DNA of 64,000 nucleotides, taken from positions 124,001 through 188,000 of the forward strand of contig NZ_FQYR01000002.1 in NCBI RefSeq assembly GCF_900141815.1. The letters are read 5' to 3'. The stretch is from Rubritalea squalenifaciens DSM 18772. GTDB lineage: Bacteria > Verrucomicrobiota > Verrucomicrobiia > Verrucomicrobiales > Akkermansiaceae. The notes under the pieces are model-generated. The model saw only the letters and a list, made by a program, of their open reading frames with translations, was not told the DNA's origin and did not search any database. Of the stretch, positions 7,788-17,472 are shown piece after piece. The translations under genes were made by a program, and so were the position numbers. How positions within the stretch are numbered: the first letter of the stretch is position 1; every line of letters starts with the position of its first letter.

Positions 7788-8930
7788 ATGCGACTGATAC
7801 CCAGTAACTTCACCTTTCGCGGCTCAGCCCTGCTGGGGCTTGAGCTGGGGTTGATACTGGTTGGCATCTTACTCAAGGACGGGGCGCTCATTACGCTCGG
7901 AGTCTGCCTGTTCATCATTCTGCTAGGCGCGATCATCTTCGGAAGAAGAAACATCGCCAAGCTCAAGGTGGAACTCGATCTCCCCCACCGGGTGCACGCC
8001 CACAAAAGCTTTTCCGCCCGCGCACGCATCATCAACCAGCGCGCCTTTCTGGATACCTACAATGTAGACATCAGCATCCATCTCCCACAGGGCAAAGTCC
8101 AGCAGGCCAAGGCGAAATGGATCCCCTCCAAATGCGGCGCGGAGTACAATTTCCGCCCCTCCATCCCGATGCGAGCTTCCGTGCTGGAAATGCACTACGA
8201 GCTCGTCTCCCGCTTCCCCTTCGGTCTCTTCACGATGCGAAAACGGGGCACCGTCTCAGCCCCTTTACTAGTCTATCCGCGCCTCATCATCCCCCGCGAA
8301 CTCTTGTCTGAAGGAACGCTAAGCGACCTCAACCCAAACCAAGGCAGCACCCAGGGTGATGCACTAGGAGAACCTCGTGGTATCCGCCCGTGGCAGCCGG
8401 GGGATCCAGCAAAGAAGATCCACTGGCCGGCTTCCGCACGCTCACTCAACCGCGGCCATGGCCTTCGTGTCCGTGAGAATGACCCACCCGGCTTCCAGCC
8501 TGAATTCTGCCATGTCATCTATCATTCCTTCGGCCGCGGTGAAGTACTGCGTGAAGACCGTTTCGAGCGGGCTCTCTCCTTGCTGGCAGGCACCCTCTCA
8601 CTACTGATGCGCCATAATGTGGCGGCCAAACTCCAGGCGGATTTCCTGGGCTGGTCATCTCTACCCTGCCAAAACACCGCCCAGTACCAGGAGTGCCTGG
8701 CCATCATGGCTGAAACCAAGCGTGCCCAAGGCACAGAGAGCCACGAACTCCAGAGTGCGCTCAAGCTCGTGGAGCGCAACCATTCCTGTATCATTATCTC
8801 TGATATGACCACTGATGCCTGGCTTCCCTCGGTCAAACTTCCTCACGGCACCATGGTCATCGACATCAGGCAGATCCACTTTCAACGCCCCAAAACCAAC
8901 AGCCCGGCTCTCTCCATAAAGCATGCGTAA
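7788..8930 (+). CDS. DUF58 domain-containing membrane protein
   Basis: 380 residues. Two hydrophobic segments occupy about residues 10-55, with the rest exposed. The DUF58 signature is visible as GDALGEPRGIRPWQPGDPAKKIHWPASAR in the middle of the protein (REYQPGD-type motif followed by IHW). It is the partner of the MoxR ATPase upstream and overlaps the transglutaminase gene downstream by 8 bases, so translation is probably coupled. The biochemical activity of DUF58 proteins is unknown; a VWA-like fold is usually inferred. Confidence 0.88.
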   Translation: MRLIPSNFTFRGSALLGLELGLILVGILLKDGALITLGVCLFIILLGAIIFGRRNIAKLKVELDLPHRVHAHKSFSARARIINQRAFLDTYNVDISIHLPQGKVQQAKAKWIPSKCGAEYNFRPSIPMRASVLEMHYELVSRFPFGLFTMRKRGTVSAPLLVYPRLIIPRELLSEGTLSDLNPNQGSTQGDALGEPRGIRPWQPGDPAKKIHWPASARSLNRGHGLRVRENDPPGFQPEFCHVIYHSFGRGEVLREDRFERALSLLAGTLSLLMRHNVAAKLQADFLGWSSLPCQNTAQYQECLAIMAETKRAQGTESHELQSALKLVERNHSCIIISDMTTDAWLPSVKLPHGTMVIDIRQIHFQRPKTNSPALSIKHA

Positions 8931-10710
8931 CCTGATCTTCATTCCAGCCATTGCCATGAGCTACGTCTTCCTTTCGGGGTGGCCGGAGCACATGAGTAGC
9001 TGGATGCGCTCCGGCATCGCCGCCGCGATCATTGGCATCGCTCTGCTACTCTGGCGCAGCACTGGCGACCAGAAGAAAGGATTTTTCTCCAGCCTGCGGA
9101 AACCTAATCTGTTAGATTACCTTTTTGCAGGCATCACCGTACTCCTGCTAGAGTTCTTTTTCATGACCATGTTCACCTATGGACCTGAACTTGGGCGTGA
9201 CCTTTCCTACCGGGTGGAGGACTGGCTCAGGGAGGTCAAGTACGGCGAGGTCGCTAATGAAAAAGAAAAGCAGGCACCAGAGCATCTGAGACACGGCAAT
9301 GATGGCAATTGGCTATGGAACAGCCACTACCAAAGGCAGATACCTAAACGCGCCAACCACAGGCCCCTTAACCGGCCCGAAGTCTTCATCACAGCCAGCT
9401 CAGCAGATCAAGCGCAGCTCATGAATCGGCAGCAGATCTACGTGCGCGCCTTCATGCTGAACCACTTTGATGGTGATAGCTGGTATCTGGCCAACCCCAT
9501 CAAACGGGTACTAGACCCCAGCAAAGACGGCTTCATCCGCCTGAAGTCCAGACCGCCGATCCAAGGCTTCCCTGTCTACTACCATACCATCACCCACAGC
9601 TATCATGACAACGGTCAGAACGTCCTGTTAGGCATTCATGGTGCTCGTCAGGTGAAGCAGCCCTACATCACAAGAATCGCCCCGGATATTTACCTGCTTC
9701 CACCAAAGAAAGCCGACCAAGATGGCTATGATTATGAAGTAGCTTCACAACCTATCCTGCTGGATCAGATCATCTCTCGCGGCGGACGCATCATCCCAGG
9801 CACCCCAGATGAAGGCCTAGACGCGGTCTACTTCGACACCCTTCCAGATGAACTGCTGAGGGCCAAGATGGTAGCTTGGCTGGACGATTTCGCGATCAGC
9901 GAAGACAATCTAGCGGCCACCCTGATTACCATACGAGAGGCTCTAAGAGAACGCTGTGAGTACTCGCTCAAAGTCGAAAACCCCGAGAACCTTAGCCCGC
10001 TGGATAACTTCCTCTTTGGTGAACGGAAGGGATACTGCGAGCACTTCGCTTCTGCCACCGCCAGCTTGTGCCGCGAGCTGGGCATTCCCAGCCGGATCGC
10101 CTTTGGCTGGGCCGGGGGTAAATACTACGAGGATTCAAACCAGTTCATGTTTGTCTCCGCCGATGCGCACGCCTGGACGGAGATTTACCTTAAGGACTAT
10201 GGCTGGGTAGTCTTTGACACCACTGCCCCTGATCAGAACCGCAGACAGATCGCCGGCAGTGGCGAAACGCCCCCACCCCTGACCGAGCCACCTCTAGAGG
10301 AAACTCCAGAGCAGCAATATACAGAGTACAACCAATCTCCCTGGTTCATGCTTGCCTGCATCATGGGTCTGGGCACCTTTGCCCTATCCTTGCTCGTCTT
10401 TCTCAAGTTCCGCTCGATTCCTCCACGCACACGCAGTGGCGGCACTGGTATTACCTACGTGGAGCCTGATTACATGCGCCTCTTCCGCATGGCCTGCGCT
10501 CGCTCTGGCTGCCCTTACCCTGACCACAGAACTCTCCGCCAGCAAATGATCGCTCTTGAGAAACGCGGCATACTCCCTATCTTCTCCAATGTTTTGTTAG
10601 ACTATCATAACCGCGTCGTCTATGGAGACGCCGAGCGCGACAGTAAGGCTGAGAAGTCTCTCGTACGCCACATCAAGCTGTGGCAGCACCAGATCAAGAA
10701 GGCGGCCTAG
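8923..10710 (+). CDS. Transglutaminase-like membrane protein (TgpA type)
   Basis: 595 residues with hydrophobic segments near residues 5-45 and 60-85, an extracytoplasmic domain, another membrane segment at about 470-490, and a cytoplasmic tail resembling DUF4129. The transglutaminase core has a complete triad: Cys372 in GYCEHFA, His416 in DAHAWTEI and Asp432 in VFDTT. The N-terminal membrane part is shorter than in typical TgpA proteins (about 650-700 residues). It is the third gene of the MoxR-DUF58-transglutaminase operon. It likely remodels or cross-links proteins outside the membrane, but the substrate is unknown. Confidence 0.88.
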   Translation: MRNLIFIPAIAMSYVFLSGWPEHMSSWMRSGIAAAIIGIALLLWRSTGDQKKGFFSSLRKPNLLDYLFAGITVLLLEFFFMTMFTYGPELGRDLSYRVEDWLREVKYGEVANEKEKQAPEHLRHGNDGNWLWNSHYQRQIPKRANHRPLNRPEVFITASSADQAQLMNRQQIYVRAFMLNHFDGDSWYLANPIKRVLDPSKDGFIRLKSRPPIQGFPVYYHTITHSYHDNGQNVLLGIHGARQVKQPYITRIAPDIYLLPPKKADQDGYDYEVASQPILLDQIISRGGRIIPGTPDEGLDAVYFDTLPDELLRAKMVAWLDDFAISEDNLAATLITIREALRERCEYSLKVENPENLSPLDNFLFGERKGYCEHFASATASLCRELGIPSRIAFGWAGGKYYEDSNQFMFVSADAHAWTEIYLKDYGWVVFDTTAPDQNRRQIAGSGETPPPLTEPPLEETPEQQYTEYNQSPWFMLACIMGLGTFALSLLVFLKFRSIPPRTRSGGTGITYVEPDYMRLFRMACARSGCPYPDHRTLRQQMIALEKRGILPIFSNVLLDYHNRVVYGDAERDSKAEKSLVRHIKLWQHQIKKAA

Positions 10711-10766
10711 ACTATTTTTTACACCTCGGCATTGCATGTTAGATCGGGCTTCGCTTATCTCAAGAT

Positions 10767-11087
10767 ATGTCTGAGATTACCTGCCCAATGTGCACCATGG
10801 ATGAAGTGCTTGAGCACGAGTTCAAATATGAATGCGTGACCTGTGGCCACGAATGGGAGAAAGAGGAAAAAGAGCGTGAAGTCAAAGACGCCTACGGGAA
10901 TGTCCTCCAGACAGGTGACATCGTTCAAATGATCAAAGACCTCAAGCTCAAGGGCTCCTCCGATGTGCTAAAGAGCGGCACCAAGTCCAAGCCAATCCGC
11001 ATTGTCGATGGCGACCATGAGATCGACTGCAAGATGAACGGCATCTCCATCGCCCTCAAAGCCCAGTATGTGAAGAAGGTAAACTAA
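10767..11087 (+). CDS. YjdM/PhnA-like zinc-ribbon protein
   Basis: 106 residues. An N-terminal zinc ribbon (CPMC ... CVTCGHEW) is followed by a compact beta domain (KDAYGNVLQTGDIVQMIKDLKLKG), as in YjdM, historically called PhnA. The family has no proven function in phosphonate metabolism despite its name. It starts 56 bases after the transglutaminase gene and ends 13 bases before the convergent sulfatase. Confidence 0.88.
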   Translation: MSEITCPMCTMDEVLEHEFKYECVTCGHEWEKEEKEREVKDAYGNVLQTGDIVQMIKDLKLKGSSDVLKSGTKSKPIRIVDGDHEIDCKMNGISIALKAQYVKKVN

Positions 11088-11100
11088 GCCACCTCTCCTA

Positions 11101-12534
11101 TCACGGGTTCCAGAAGGTACCTTCGGTACTGACCGAATTGTTAAAATCCGTGATCATCTGCTTTAGCTCATTGACCGTAGTGGTTTCATCATCACTGCGG
11201 TCGAATCGTTCATGGGGATCCTGCTCCACATTAAAAAGCAAAGGATCAGAGAATGAGGCGCTGAATCCATAATTGTTTCCCGTCTGGGAATAGAGCTTGG
11301 TATGGAGCTTCCAAGCGCCTTTGCGGGCACCATAAACCTGGTTATTGCTGGCACCAGTGTAGATGAACTCAAAGTCCGGCACCGTACCCTGGAAGAGTGA
11401 GCTATTCAGCAAGGGACGAATGTCCCTCCCGTCCAAAGTCCGGTCAGTCGGCACCGCTTCACCTGCCAGTTTGAAGACAGTGGGCAGGATATCCATGGTA
11501 GACACCGGCTCTCTGACCACGGTGGCTGCAGGGATCGTCCCCGGCCAGTAGAACACTCCGGGAACACGGACTCCACCTTCCCAGGTAGACCCCTTGCCAT
11601 CCCTAAAGGGTAAAGCCGAGCCTATGAGAATACGCGCTTCACCATATCTGCTGTTACTTGCGGTATTTTGAAAACGGATCCACGGCCCGTTGTCCGAGGT
11701 GAAGATCACCAAGGTATTTTGCGCGATCCCCTCATTCTCCAGTGTCGACAAAATCGTCCCCACCATGGCATCAATCTCCTCGATACAATCCCCGTAGAGG
11801 CCCCGCAGCGAGGTATCCTTGAACTCATCCGAGGCATGCACGGGAAGATGGGGCATGTTCGGCGCGAGATACACAAAGAAGGGCTGGTCCTTGTTGGCCT
11901 GGATAAACTCCACCGTGCGATCACGGTAGCGCTTGGTCAGATTATCGTGGATATCGGTTTTATTCAGGATATCCTCCGCGATCATCTCATAACCCGCTAT
12001 CGGGGTATTTCCAGAGGGGTTGGACTTGATGAGGTCACTGCCCGTCTCATAGTCGTTCGAGACATTGGTTCCCTCCCACGTATCGAAGCCGTGCGCCAAA
12101 GGAAAGGCACTCGCCGTCATACTGTTATTGCTGTTAGGAGTTCCTAAATGCCATTTGCCAAAGAAACCCGTTGCATAGCCTTGATTTTTCAGTCCCTCAG
12201 GGATCGTGACCTCATTCGGGTGAATATATTTTGCGGCTGTAGGGCCAAGCACCCAAGCCCCGAGCCCAGATCTTCCCGGATTCCTCCCTGTCAGCAAGGC
12301 ATAGCGTGATGCCGTACAAGCCGGCGAGGCGCAGTAGAACTGCGGGCAGTTCATCCCCTCACGTACCATTCGTGAAATGTTAGGAGTATGAATGCTTGGG
12401 TTCCCGGTATGAGAGAAATCACCATAACCACAGTCATCCAGAAAGATCATGATGACATTGGGTTTCTCGGTGGCAGGGCGCGCCTGCAAAGGCATTACCA
12501 AGAGAGAAAGGAATAATAGGCTAGAGAGTTTCAT
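11101..12534 (-). CDS. Secreted S1-family sulfatase (CxAxR type)
   Basis: 477 residues with an N-terminal signal peptide (LLFLSLLVMPLQARP). Hydrolyses sulfate esters outside the cytoplasmic membrane, probably on algal or host polysaccharides. The formylglycine site is Cys73-Thr-Ala-Ser-Arg77, followed by YALLTGR. Metal ligands are visible in FLDDCGYGD and TSDNGP, and the active-site lysine in DGKGSTWEGGVRVPG. The usual CxPxR has alanine in place of proline, a variant accepted by some formylglycine-forming systems. It follows the pseudo-sulfatase gene by 2 bases and is certainly in its operon. Confidence 0.93.
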   Translation of the reverse strand: MKLSSLLFLSLLVMPLQARPATEKPNVIMIFLDDCGYGDFSHTGNPSIHTPNISRMVREGMNCPQFYCASPACTASRYALLTGRNPGRSGLGAWVLGPTAAKYIHPNEVTIPEGLKNQGYATGFFGKWHLGTPNSNNSMTASAFPLAHGFDTWEGTNVSNDYETGSDLIKSNPSGNTPIAGYEMIAEDILNKTDIHDNLTKRYRDRTVEFIQANKDQPFFVYLAPNMPHLPVHASDEFKDTSLRGLYGDCIEEIDAMVGTILSTLENEGIAQNTLVIFTSDNGPWIRFQNTASNSRYGEARILIGSALPFRDGKGSTWEGGVRVPGVFYWPGTIPAATVVREPVSTMDILPTVFKLAGEAVPTDRTLDGRDIRPLLNSSLFQGTVPDFEFIYTGASNNQVYGARKGAWKLHTKLYSQTGNNYGFSASFSDPLLFNVEQDPHERFDRSDDETTTVNELKQMITDFNNSVSTEGTFWNP

Positions 12535-12536
12535 GA

Positions 12537-15038
12537 TCAGGGACGGCTTGCTTTGAGACGGATGAAATACTTGCTTTTTCCATTGGCCAAATCAGCCATA
12601 GAGACACTCACGGTAACGTGCTCGGTGTTATCAGCACCTGCTGCGGCAACGGTGTACGGACCACTGGATACGTCCACCCAGCTGATCAGGTCTTCACTGA
12701 CTTGAAGTACATAGTGGTCATTGAGGGAATCCGCCGGACGGGTAAACTGGTATTGGACTTCTCCCGCTTGTCCGGGAGTCGACAGTACCTCGATCGGGCC
12801 GAGCACTTCCGGCCTCGCATCAGGAAGGTCGTTCGTACCACTAGCTGGCAAGCTAGCTAGGTGGTCACTTGCCAATGCCTGCAGTGCTGCAAGTTCCGAG
12901 CTGTGGCTTGAACTGCGGTTTACATGCTCAATCGGGTCTACGAGAAGATCATAGAGCAAGGGCGCTGAGCCGGAGAAGTCATTGTCAGGATCGTTGACCG
13001 TGACTGTCTGGTGATACTTCCACTGGCCTTTTCGCACGGCCTGCAGCTGATAGTCACTGCCATCATGCCGGTACAGATAGAGCTGGTGATTTAGATCCGG
13101 CTGAGCTCTGACACCGAGCAGAGAACCTACCTGCTCGGTGCCGTCGAACACATGCTCGGGGGGAAAGTACGTTTCTGTTAGTTCTATCAATGACACATAG
13201 AGATCCGGCAACCATACCGTGGAGTAATTGCTGCCTTGTGGCACGACATCTGGCCAACGCACAATCATTGGCACCCGCACTCCACCTTCCCAGGTCGTCC
13301 CTTTGCCGTCACGCTGCTGACCATTCGATCCCGTTGGATATGTTCCCGTGTTCTTGTCAGCTCCTCCATCGGAGAGAAAAATCACCAGAGTATCATCAGC
13401 ATGGCCTTCACTCTCCAGCTTATCTAACAGCTTACCTACGGCAGCATCCAGAGCTTCTAGACGATTACCGTAATCCCCAAGTAAGGACGTACCGCTAGCT
13501 GGTAATGATGGCGGCTGGAATACCATAAAGAAAGGATCACTCCCCTGTCCTGTAAGCCAGGATTCCGCACGGGTGGTCAATAAATCGAGTACTCCTTCAG
13601 GGTCAGGACTGGCATGAAGTGTTTGCCCATTCTCCATCAGAGGAGGGAAGCTGGCCTGAGCAATGCCCCACGGCAGTCCGTAGAAATTCACGAAGCCTTG
13701 GTCATTCGGATGTGATCCAGGCTGATTTCCCAGATTCCACACGCCAACAAAAGAAGTCTGGTAGCCCCCTTTGCGCAAAGCCTCAGCTATGGTCCACTCC
13801 CTGGAATCCAGAGCGTTGGTATTCGGAGCGGCCTCGGCTGGCATGGCTCCCCTGCGAGGCAGGCGCCCGGTGAGTAGAGCATACTGACTGGCCAGCTCTC
13901 CAGGTCCTGTCGTCGTGAACTGGGTGTAGCGTTGACCTTGGTAGGCCAAGGCATCCAGTCTTGGAGTCACCAGCGAAACCGCTCCATAACAACCCAGGTC
14001 ATTGAATCCCAAATCATCTGCCACGATCAGCAAGATGTTAGGTTTGGAATTTTCCACCAGAGCATAACTCTGGCTTGTGACCGTACTGAGCTGGCCATTT
14101 TCAATCACCACTGCTTTGACCGTGGTGGATTCACTGATCGTGAAGGGCGCAGTATACAAACTCGAGCTCGCATCAGGCTCTGAACCATCGAGCGTATAAC
14201 GAATATCCCCAGCTCCATTGCTGGTAAGAATGATCTGCTCACCACTCTTCACAAAGCTCTTTGCTGGACTGATGGATGGCGCTTCAGCTAGTGAGTAGAG
14301 ATCTCCAATCGGTACCCCCCCATTGGCATTAATGTCAGTGATCTCTTGCGGACTCAGCACTCTCTTGAAGAAAGCCAGATCATCCAGCCTGCCATCCGCC
14401 GGACTAGTATCATTCAGGATACTGATGAAGAGCGATTGATCAGGTGAGATAGATCCTGTTAGAGAAGTGATGTCACTGCCATTATCCGTCGTCACCTCGG
14501 AACCATCCACGTAGAACTTCACCACATTGGCACTGCGGTCCACTGTCACCGCAAGATGCTTCCAAGCATTCAGAGCAAGCTGTCCAGAAGTGGTGGTAAC
14601 ATTCACGCTATGGCCCTGGTCATCATCCAGACGCATGCGCAGGGTATCATCCCCCTGATAAAAAAGCTGATAGCCGGTACCTGCCCCATCCAGAGCATCC
14701 ACAATGCCGGAGGCCGAAGCATCATCTGAAGTCCTGTAGACCCAGACCGAGAGGGAAAAGTCTCCACTGCCCGGATCAATGGCCGACTGAGCAGGAACGC
14801 TCAAATAGGGAAACCCGAATCCATTCGCCAGCACCTCACCAAAGCCTGCACGCGTGTTCCACGCAGAGGACCCATCCACCTCCACCGCATTGAGAGTACT
14901 ACGACCATAACTCTCAGCCAGTCTGGCGGACACATCTCCCCCGTCAAAGCGCCAGTAGGCTTCTGGAGCTTGGGCTGAGGCTGGTTGCGAAGTGATCAGC
15001 AAGCCAGATAAGAGAAGGTAGTGACGGTGCCGCGGCAT
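12537..15038 (-). CDS. LamG - chitobiase-C-type - inactive sulfatase fusion
   Basis: 833 residues. A signal peptide is at 1-23. A LamG/concanavalin-like domain spans about 27-245, a chitobiase C-terminal-type beta domain about 255-328 (RYTLDGSEPDASSSLYTAP), and a sulfatase domain about 330-690, followed by a beta-rich tail. The sulfatase domain lines up without gaps with the downstream sulfatase around the active site, but Cys is replaced by Glu381 and the motif arginine by Gln385 (ELASQYALLTGR). The metal motif SDN has become SDG. Catalysis by the usual mechanism is therefore not expected. It may bind sulfated glycans or assist the active sulfatase two bases downstream. Confidence 0.88.
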   Translation of the reverse strand: MPRHRHYLLLSGLLITSQPASAQAPEAYWRFDGGDVSARLAESYGRSTLNAVEVDGSSAWNTRAGFGEVLANGFGFPYLSVPAQSAIDPGSGDFSLSVWVYRTSDDASASGIVDALDGAGTGYQLFYQGDDTLRMRLDDDQGHSVNVTTTSGQLALNAWKHLAVTVDRSANVVKFYVDGSEVTTDNGSDITSLTGSISPDQSLFISILNDTSPADGRLDDLAFFKRVLSPQEITDINANGGVPIGDLYSLAEAPSISPAKSFVKSGEQIILTSNGAGDIRYTLDGSEPDASSSLYTAPFTISESTTVKAVVIENGQLSTVTSQSYALVENSKPNILLIVADDLGFNDLGCYGAVSLVTPRLDALAYQGQRYTQFTTTGPGELASQYALLTGRLPRRGAMPAEAAPNTNALDSREWTIAEALRKGGYQTSFVGVWNLGNQPGSHPNDQGFVNFYGLPWGIAQASFPPLMENGQTLHASPDPEGVLDLLTTRAESWLTGQGSDPFFMVFQPPSLPASGTSLLGDYGNRLEALDAAVGKLLDKLESEGHADDTLVIFLSDGGADKNTGTYPTGSNGQQRDGKGTTWEGGVRVPMIVRWPDVVPQGSNYSTVWLPDLYVSLIELTETYFPPEHVFDGTEQVGSLLGVRAQPDLNHQLYLYRHDGSDYQLQAVRKGQWKYHQTVTVNDPDNDFSGSAPLLYDLLVDPIEHVNRSSSHSSELAALQALASDHLASLPASGTNDLPDARPEVLGPIEVLSTPGQAGEVQYQFTRPADSLNDHYVLQVSEDLISWVDVSSGPYTVAAAGADNTEHVTVSVSMADLANGKSKYFIRLKASRP

Positions 15039-15135
15039 GGGTTTATTGGCAGTTGAGGAATTGAAAGTAGAGAATGAAGGGTTGCTTATGTAGCAAGCTA
15101 TTCCGCCAGACAGGGGAAAGGTGACATCAGATCCC

Positions 15136-15175
15136 CATAAAAATGCCGGCCGACTGAGTAACAGCAGGCCGGCAT
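15136..15175 (-). terminator. Terminator of the PEP-CTERM gene
   Basis: ATGCCGGCC (15143-15151) pairs with GGCCGGCAT (15167-15175). Read on the minus strand it is followed by TTTTTATGG. It lies between the PEP-CTERM gene and the sulfatase operon. Confidence 0.75.
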
Positions 15176-15199
15176 AGACACATGAAATATTTCTTCAGA

Positions 15200-15907
15200 C
15201 TAGCGACGACGGCGCAGAATGAAGCTAAGACCAGCAAGCCCGATGAGTGCAGTGCTGCTTGGTTCTGGTACAGCGTTCACAGCAGTCACGGAAATATTAT
15301 CAAGCATCGCTGTGGTCTCGTAGTTTTGATACACTGTCGCACCTGAGTCGATGAGTAGTCCAATTTCATGTCCGGCAAGGCCTACCGCTGAATTGTCATA
15401 ATTAATCGTTACGGATTGCCCGGCATCCGTCCACTCCCACAGATTTGTTCCTGTGGAAGAGGCTGCAGTCAGTGTGTAGGTGGCGGTACCAAGAATAGCA
15501 GCAGTCCCGGCGGCAGGATCACCACTGCTGAGATCCACAATCGAGAAGACGAAAGACATCTCACTGGCTCCGGTGTAATTCCTGTAGCCAGCATCAAAGT
15601 TTACCGTGAAAGATGAGTATGTATCTGCGGTGGCTTCACCTGTACCGATAGACTGCACCAATCCATCAATGGTCGTATCACGGGCTTTAAAGAGCGCAAC
15701 CGCATTGCCACCGAGCGCAACTACATCGTTGGCACGATACACTGGGCCATTGATACCATTTTCAATCGATGTCCAACCAGTGGTAACCTCGGAGCCGTCT
15801 TCCACTTCGAAATCAGCATTCGCAAGAGTGATGGTGGCTGCGGTAGAGCTGGCAATCAGCGCGGCACTGAGCCCGACAATAGTTGTGAGTAGTTTTGTAT
15901 TTGTCAT
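15200..15907 (-). CDS. PEP-CTERM sorting-domain protein
   Basis: 235 residues from the ATG at 15907, which opens the signal peptide MTNTKLLTTIVGLSAALIASSTA. The middle is a beta-rich jelly-roll-like domain (ATADTYSSFTVNFDAGYRN ... LDNISVTAV). The end is a PEP-CTERM tag: VPEPSSTALIGLAGL, a short membrane segment and RRRR. Such proteins are processed by exosortase for display or release at the cell surface. The exosortase is not in the window. The longer form starting at 15970 would bury the signal peptide, so it was not chosen. It resembles the untagged protein at 22135-22758. Confidence 0.88.
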   Translation of the reverse strand: MTNTKLLTTIVGLSAALIASSTAATITLANADFEVEDGSEVTTGWTSIENGINGPVYRANDVVALGGNAVALFKARDTTIDGLVQSIGTGEATADTYSSFTVNFDAGYRNYTGASEMSFVFSIVDLSSGDPAAGTAAILGTATYTLTAASSTGTNLWEWTDAGQSVTINYDNSAVGLAGHEIGLLIDSGATVYQNYETTAMLDNISVTAVNAVPEPSSTALIGLAGLSFILRRRR

Positions 15908-16011
15908 ATGTTTTGCTTGTTTGCGTACAATCGCAACCAAACTGGGGGTGCGATTATCCGCAAAGACCACTGACTCTCAAAACCTGACAAAAAAAACTCA
16001 CCTCCATACAC

Positions 16012-17472
16012 TTATTCGATCCGGTGAGCATTCCGGTAGGGCTGATCAGTAAAGATCAGCGTATTGCTGTCCCTCAACAGATGATCTTCATGAACCTTCA
16101 AGTGTGGTATCCACACCCGTAAGGCGCCATTTCCGACCGTCCAGCTAGCATTCTTGAAACTAGAGTAAAGTTTTCCGTTCTTGTAGAGATCAATCACGCC
16201 CCCGGCCTGGATGTCACGAACCCATTGCTCTCCGTTATGGGTGTAGGCCCATCTTCCGATGTAGTCCTCAGCTGTCGCCCTACGGGAGAGTGCGTCCTCA
16301 AACAAGAACACTCCCTCCACCCAAGGCTCATCCACCACCAAAGGCTTCTTGTTATAAGATTCTACCGTGGCGCGTACCTGCCAGTTTCCTCGCTGATAGG
16401 CCCCTTTGGGAATAGCAAAGGCAAACACATTGTCACTTGTGAAGCTCAGGACTCCTGCCCTGCCATCATGATCACAGCGTGAAATGAGAACATTATCCCG
16501 GTACAAAGCCACATTGCTCACGACGACGGCGCGATAGCCTCGCATCCACTTGAACACGCCGGAAAATTCACCCTCGCTCCAGATCAAGTGACTCACGTCA
16601 AAGACGACCTCTTTAGCCTCAGCAGAATCGACATGCCAAGAGAACTCACGGGACGGCGCTTCGCGAATGAAGCTATCACGGTCAAAAGGAATCGACGCTA
16701 ATTCCTCTGGCGAATCAGAAAGCTGCTCCACCGCATGATTCTTCGTCAGCAGCACTTTACGGCTACCCTTAGGGTAGAGCTCCACCTCACCCTCAAACAC
16801 TCCTAGCCTCATCTGTCCACTTGGTGAGAGATGGCAGCCAAATTCCGTACCTAGATCGACAATCTTGCCATTAGCATAAGACACCGTGAAGCCCTCGGCT
16901 CCATCCGGTACCTTGGCCACAAACTTACCGTGTTTCAGCTGCCCGTCATTCGCCCCTGTAACATCATACTCAGCAGGACCTTCAATCACGACTTTGACCC
17001 CATTTGGATAAGTGAGCTCCAGCACCCCGGACTCGATATCAATGGAGTCCGTATCGAGATACTCACTCGGATTTTGATTCCACCTCACACCTATCAAGCC
17101 AGTAATACGAGCCGTTGCTGTATCCGGCGCACTCAGCTGAGCTGACTGCTGTGCTTGCTCTTGAGCGGGTTCGCTGTCATTCATCAGCCATCCAACCCCG
17201 AACGCCACCACCGCAGCCGCAGCAGGCACCAGCCACCTCGTCCATAGTCTTGCGCTTGGCTGGCCCTCTTGACCAAGGGCCGAAATGATATCGCAGTGCT
17301 CGATACTCTCGGGCAAATGCGTGTCAATCTCAACCATGCCGAGATAAAAGTCCCTCGCCTCGGCATCTCGTAACAAGGTGTCCAAGCGGTCCATCTGAGC
17401 TGAACTTAAAGTTTGCCCGTCCAGGATCGTGTCTGCGTATTCACGTAATTCTTTTCTCTCTGCAGCTTTCAT
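16012..17472 (-). CDS. FecR-like anti-sigma/transmembrane sensor protein
   Basis: 486 residues. A helical cytoplasmic N-terminus (1-75) resembles anti-sigma regions of Planctomycetes/Verrucomicrobia FecR proteins. One membrane helix lies at about 79-97. A FecR-type beta domain spans about 128-245 (LELTYPNGVKVVIEGPAEYD; GKIVDLGTEFGCHL; LGVFEGEVELY). A second periplasmic beta domain at about 395-486 (WAYTHNGEQWVRDIQ) has no name I can assign. Its start overlaps the stop of the ECF sigma gene by 4 bases, so the two are co-expressed. It probably couples an outside cue to release of that sigma factor. Confidence 0.88.
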   Translation of the reverse strand: MKAAERKELREYADTILDGQTLSSAQMDRLDTLLRDAEARDFYLGMVEIDTHLPESIEHCDIISALGQEGQPSARLWTRWLVPAAAAVVAFGVGWLMNDSEPAQEQAQQSAQLSAPDTATARITGLIGVRWNQNPSEYLDTDSIDIESGVLELTYPNGVKVVIEGPAEYDVTGANDGQLKHGKFVAKVPDGAEGFTVSYANGKIVDLGTEFGCHLSPSGQMRLGVFEGEVELYPKGSRKVLLTKNHAVEQLSDSPEELASIPFDRDSFIREAPSREFSWHVDSAEAKEVVFDVSHLIWSEGEFSGVFKWMRGYRAVVVSNVALYRDNVLISRCDHDGRAGVLSFTSDNVFAFAIPKGAYQRGNWQVRATVESYNKKPLVVDEPWVEGVFLFEDALSRRATAEDYIGRWAYTHNGEQWVRDIQAGGVIDLYKNGKLYSSFKNASWTVGNGALRVWIPHLKVHEDHLLRDSNTLIFTDQPYRNAHRIE

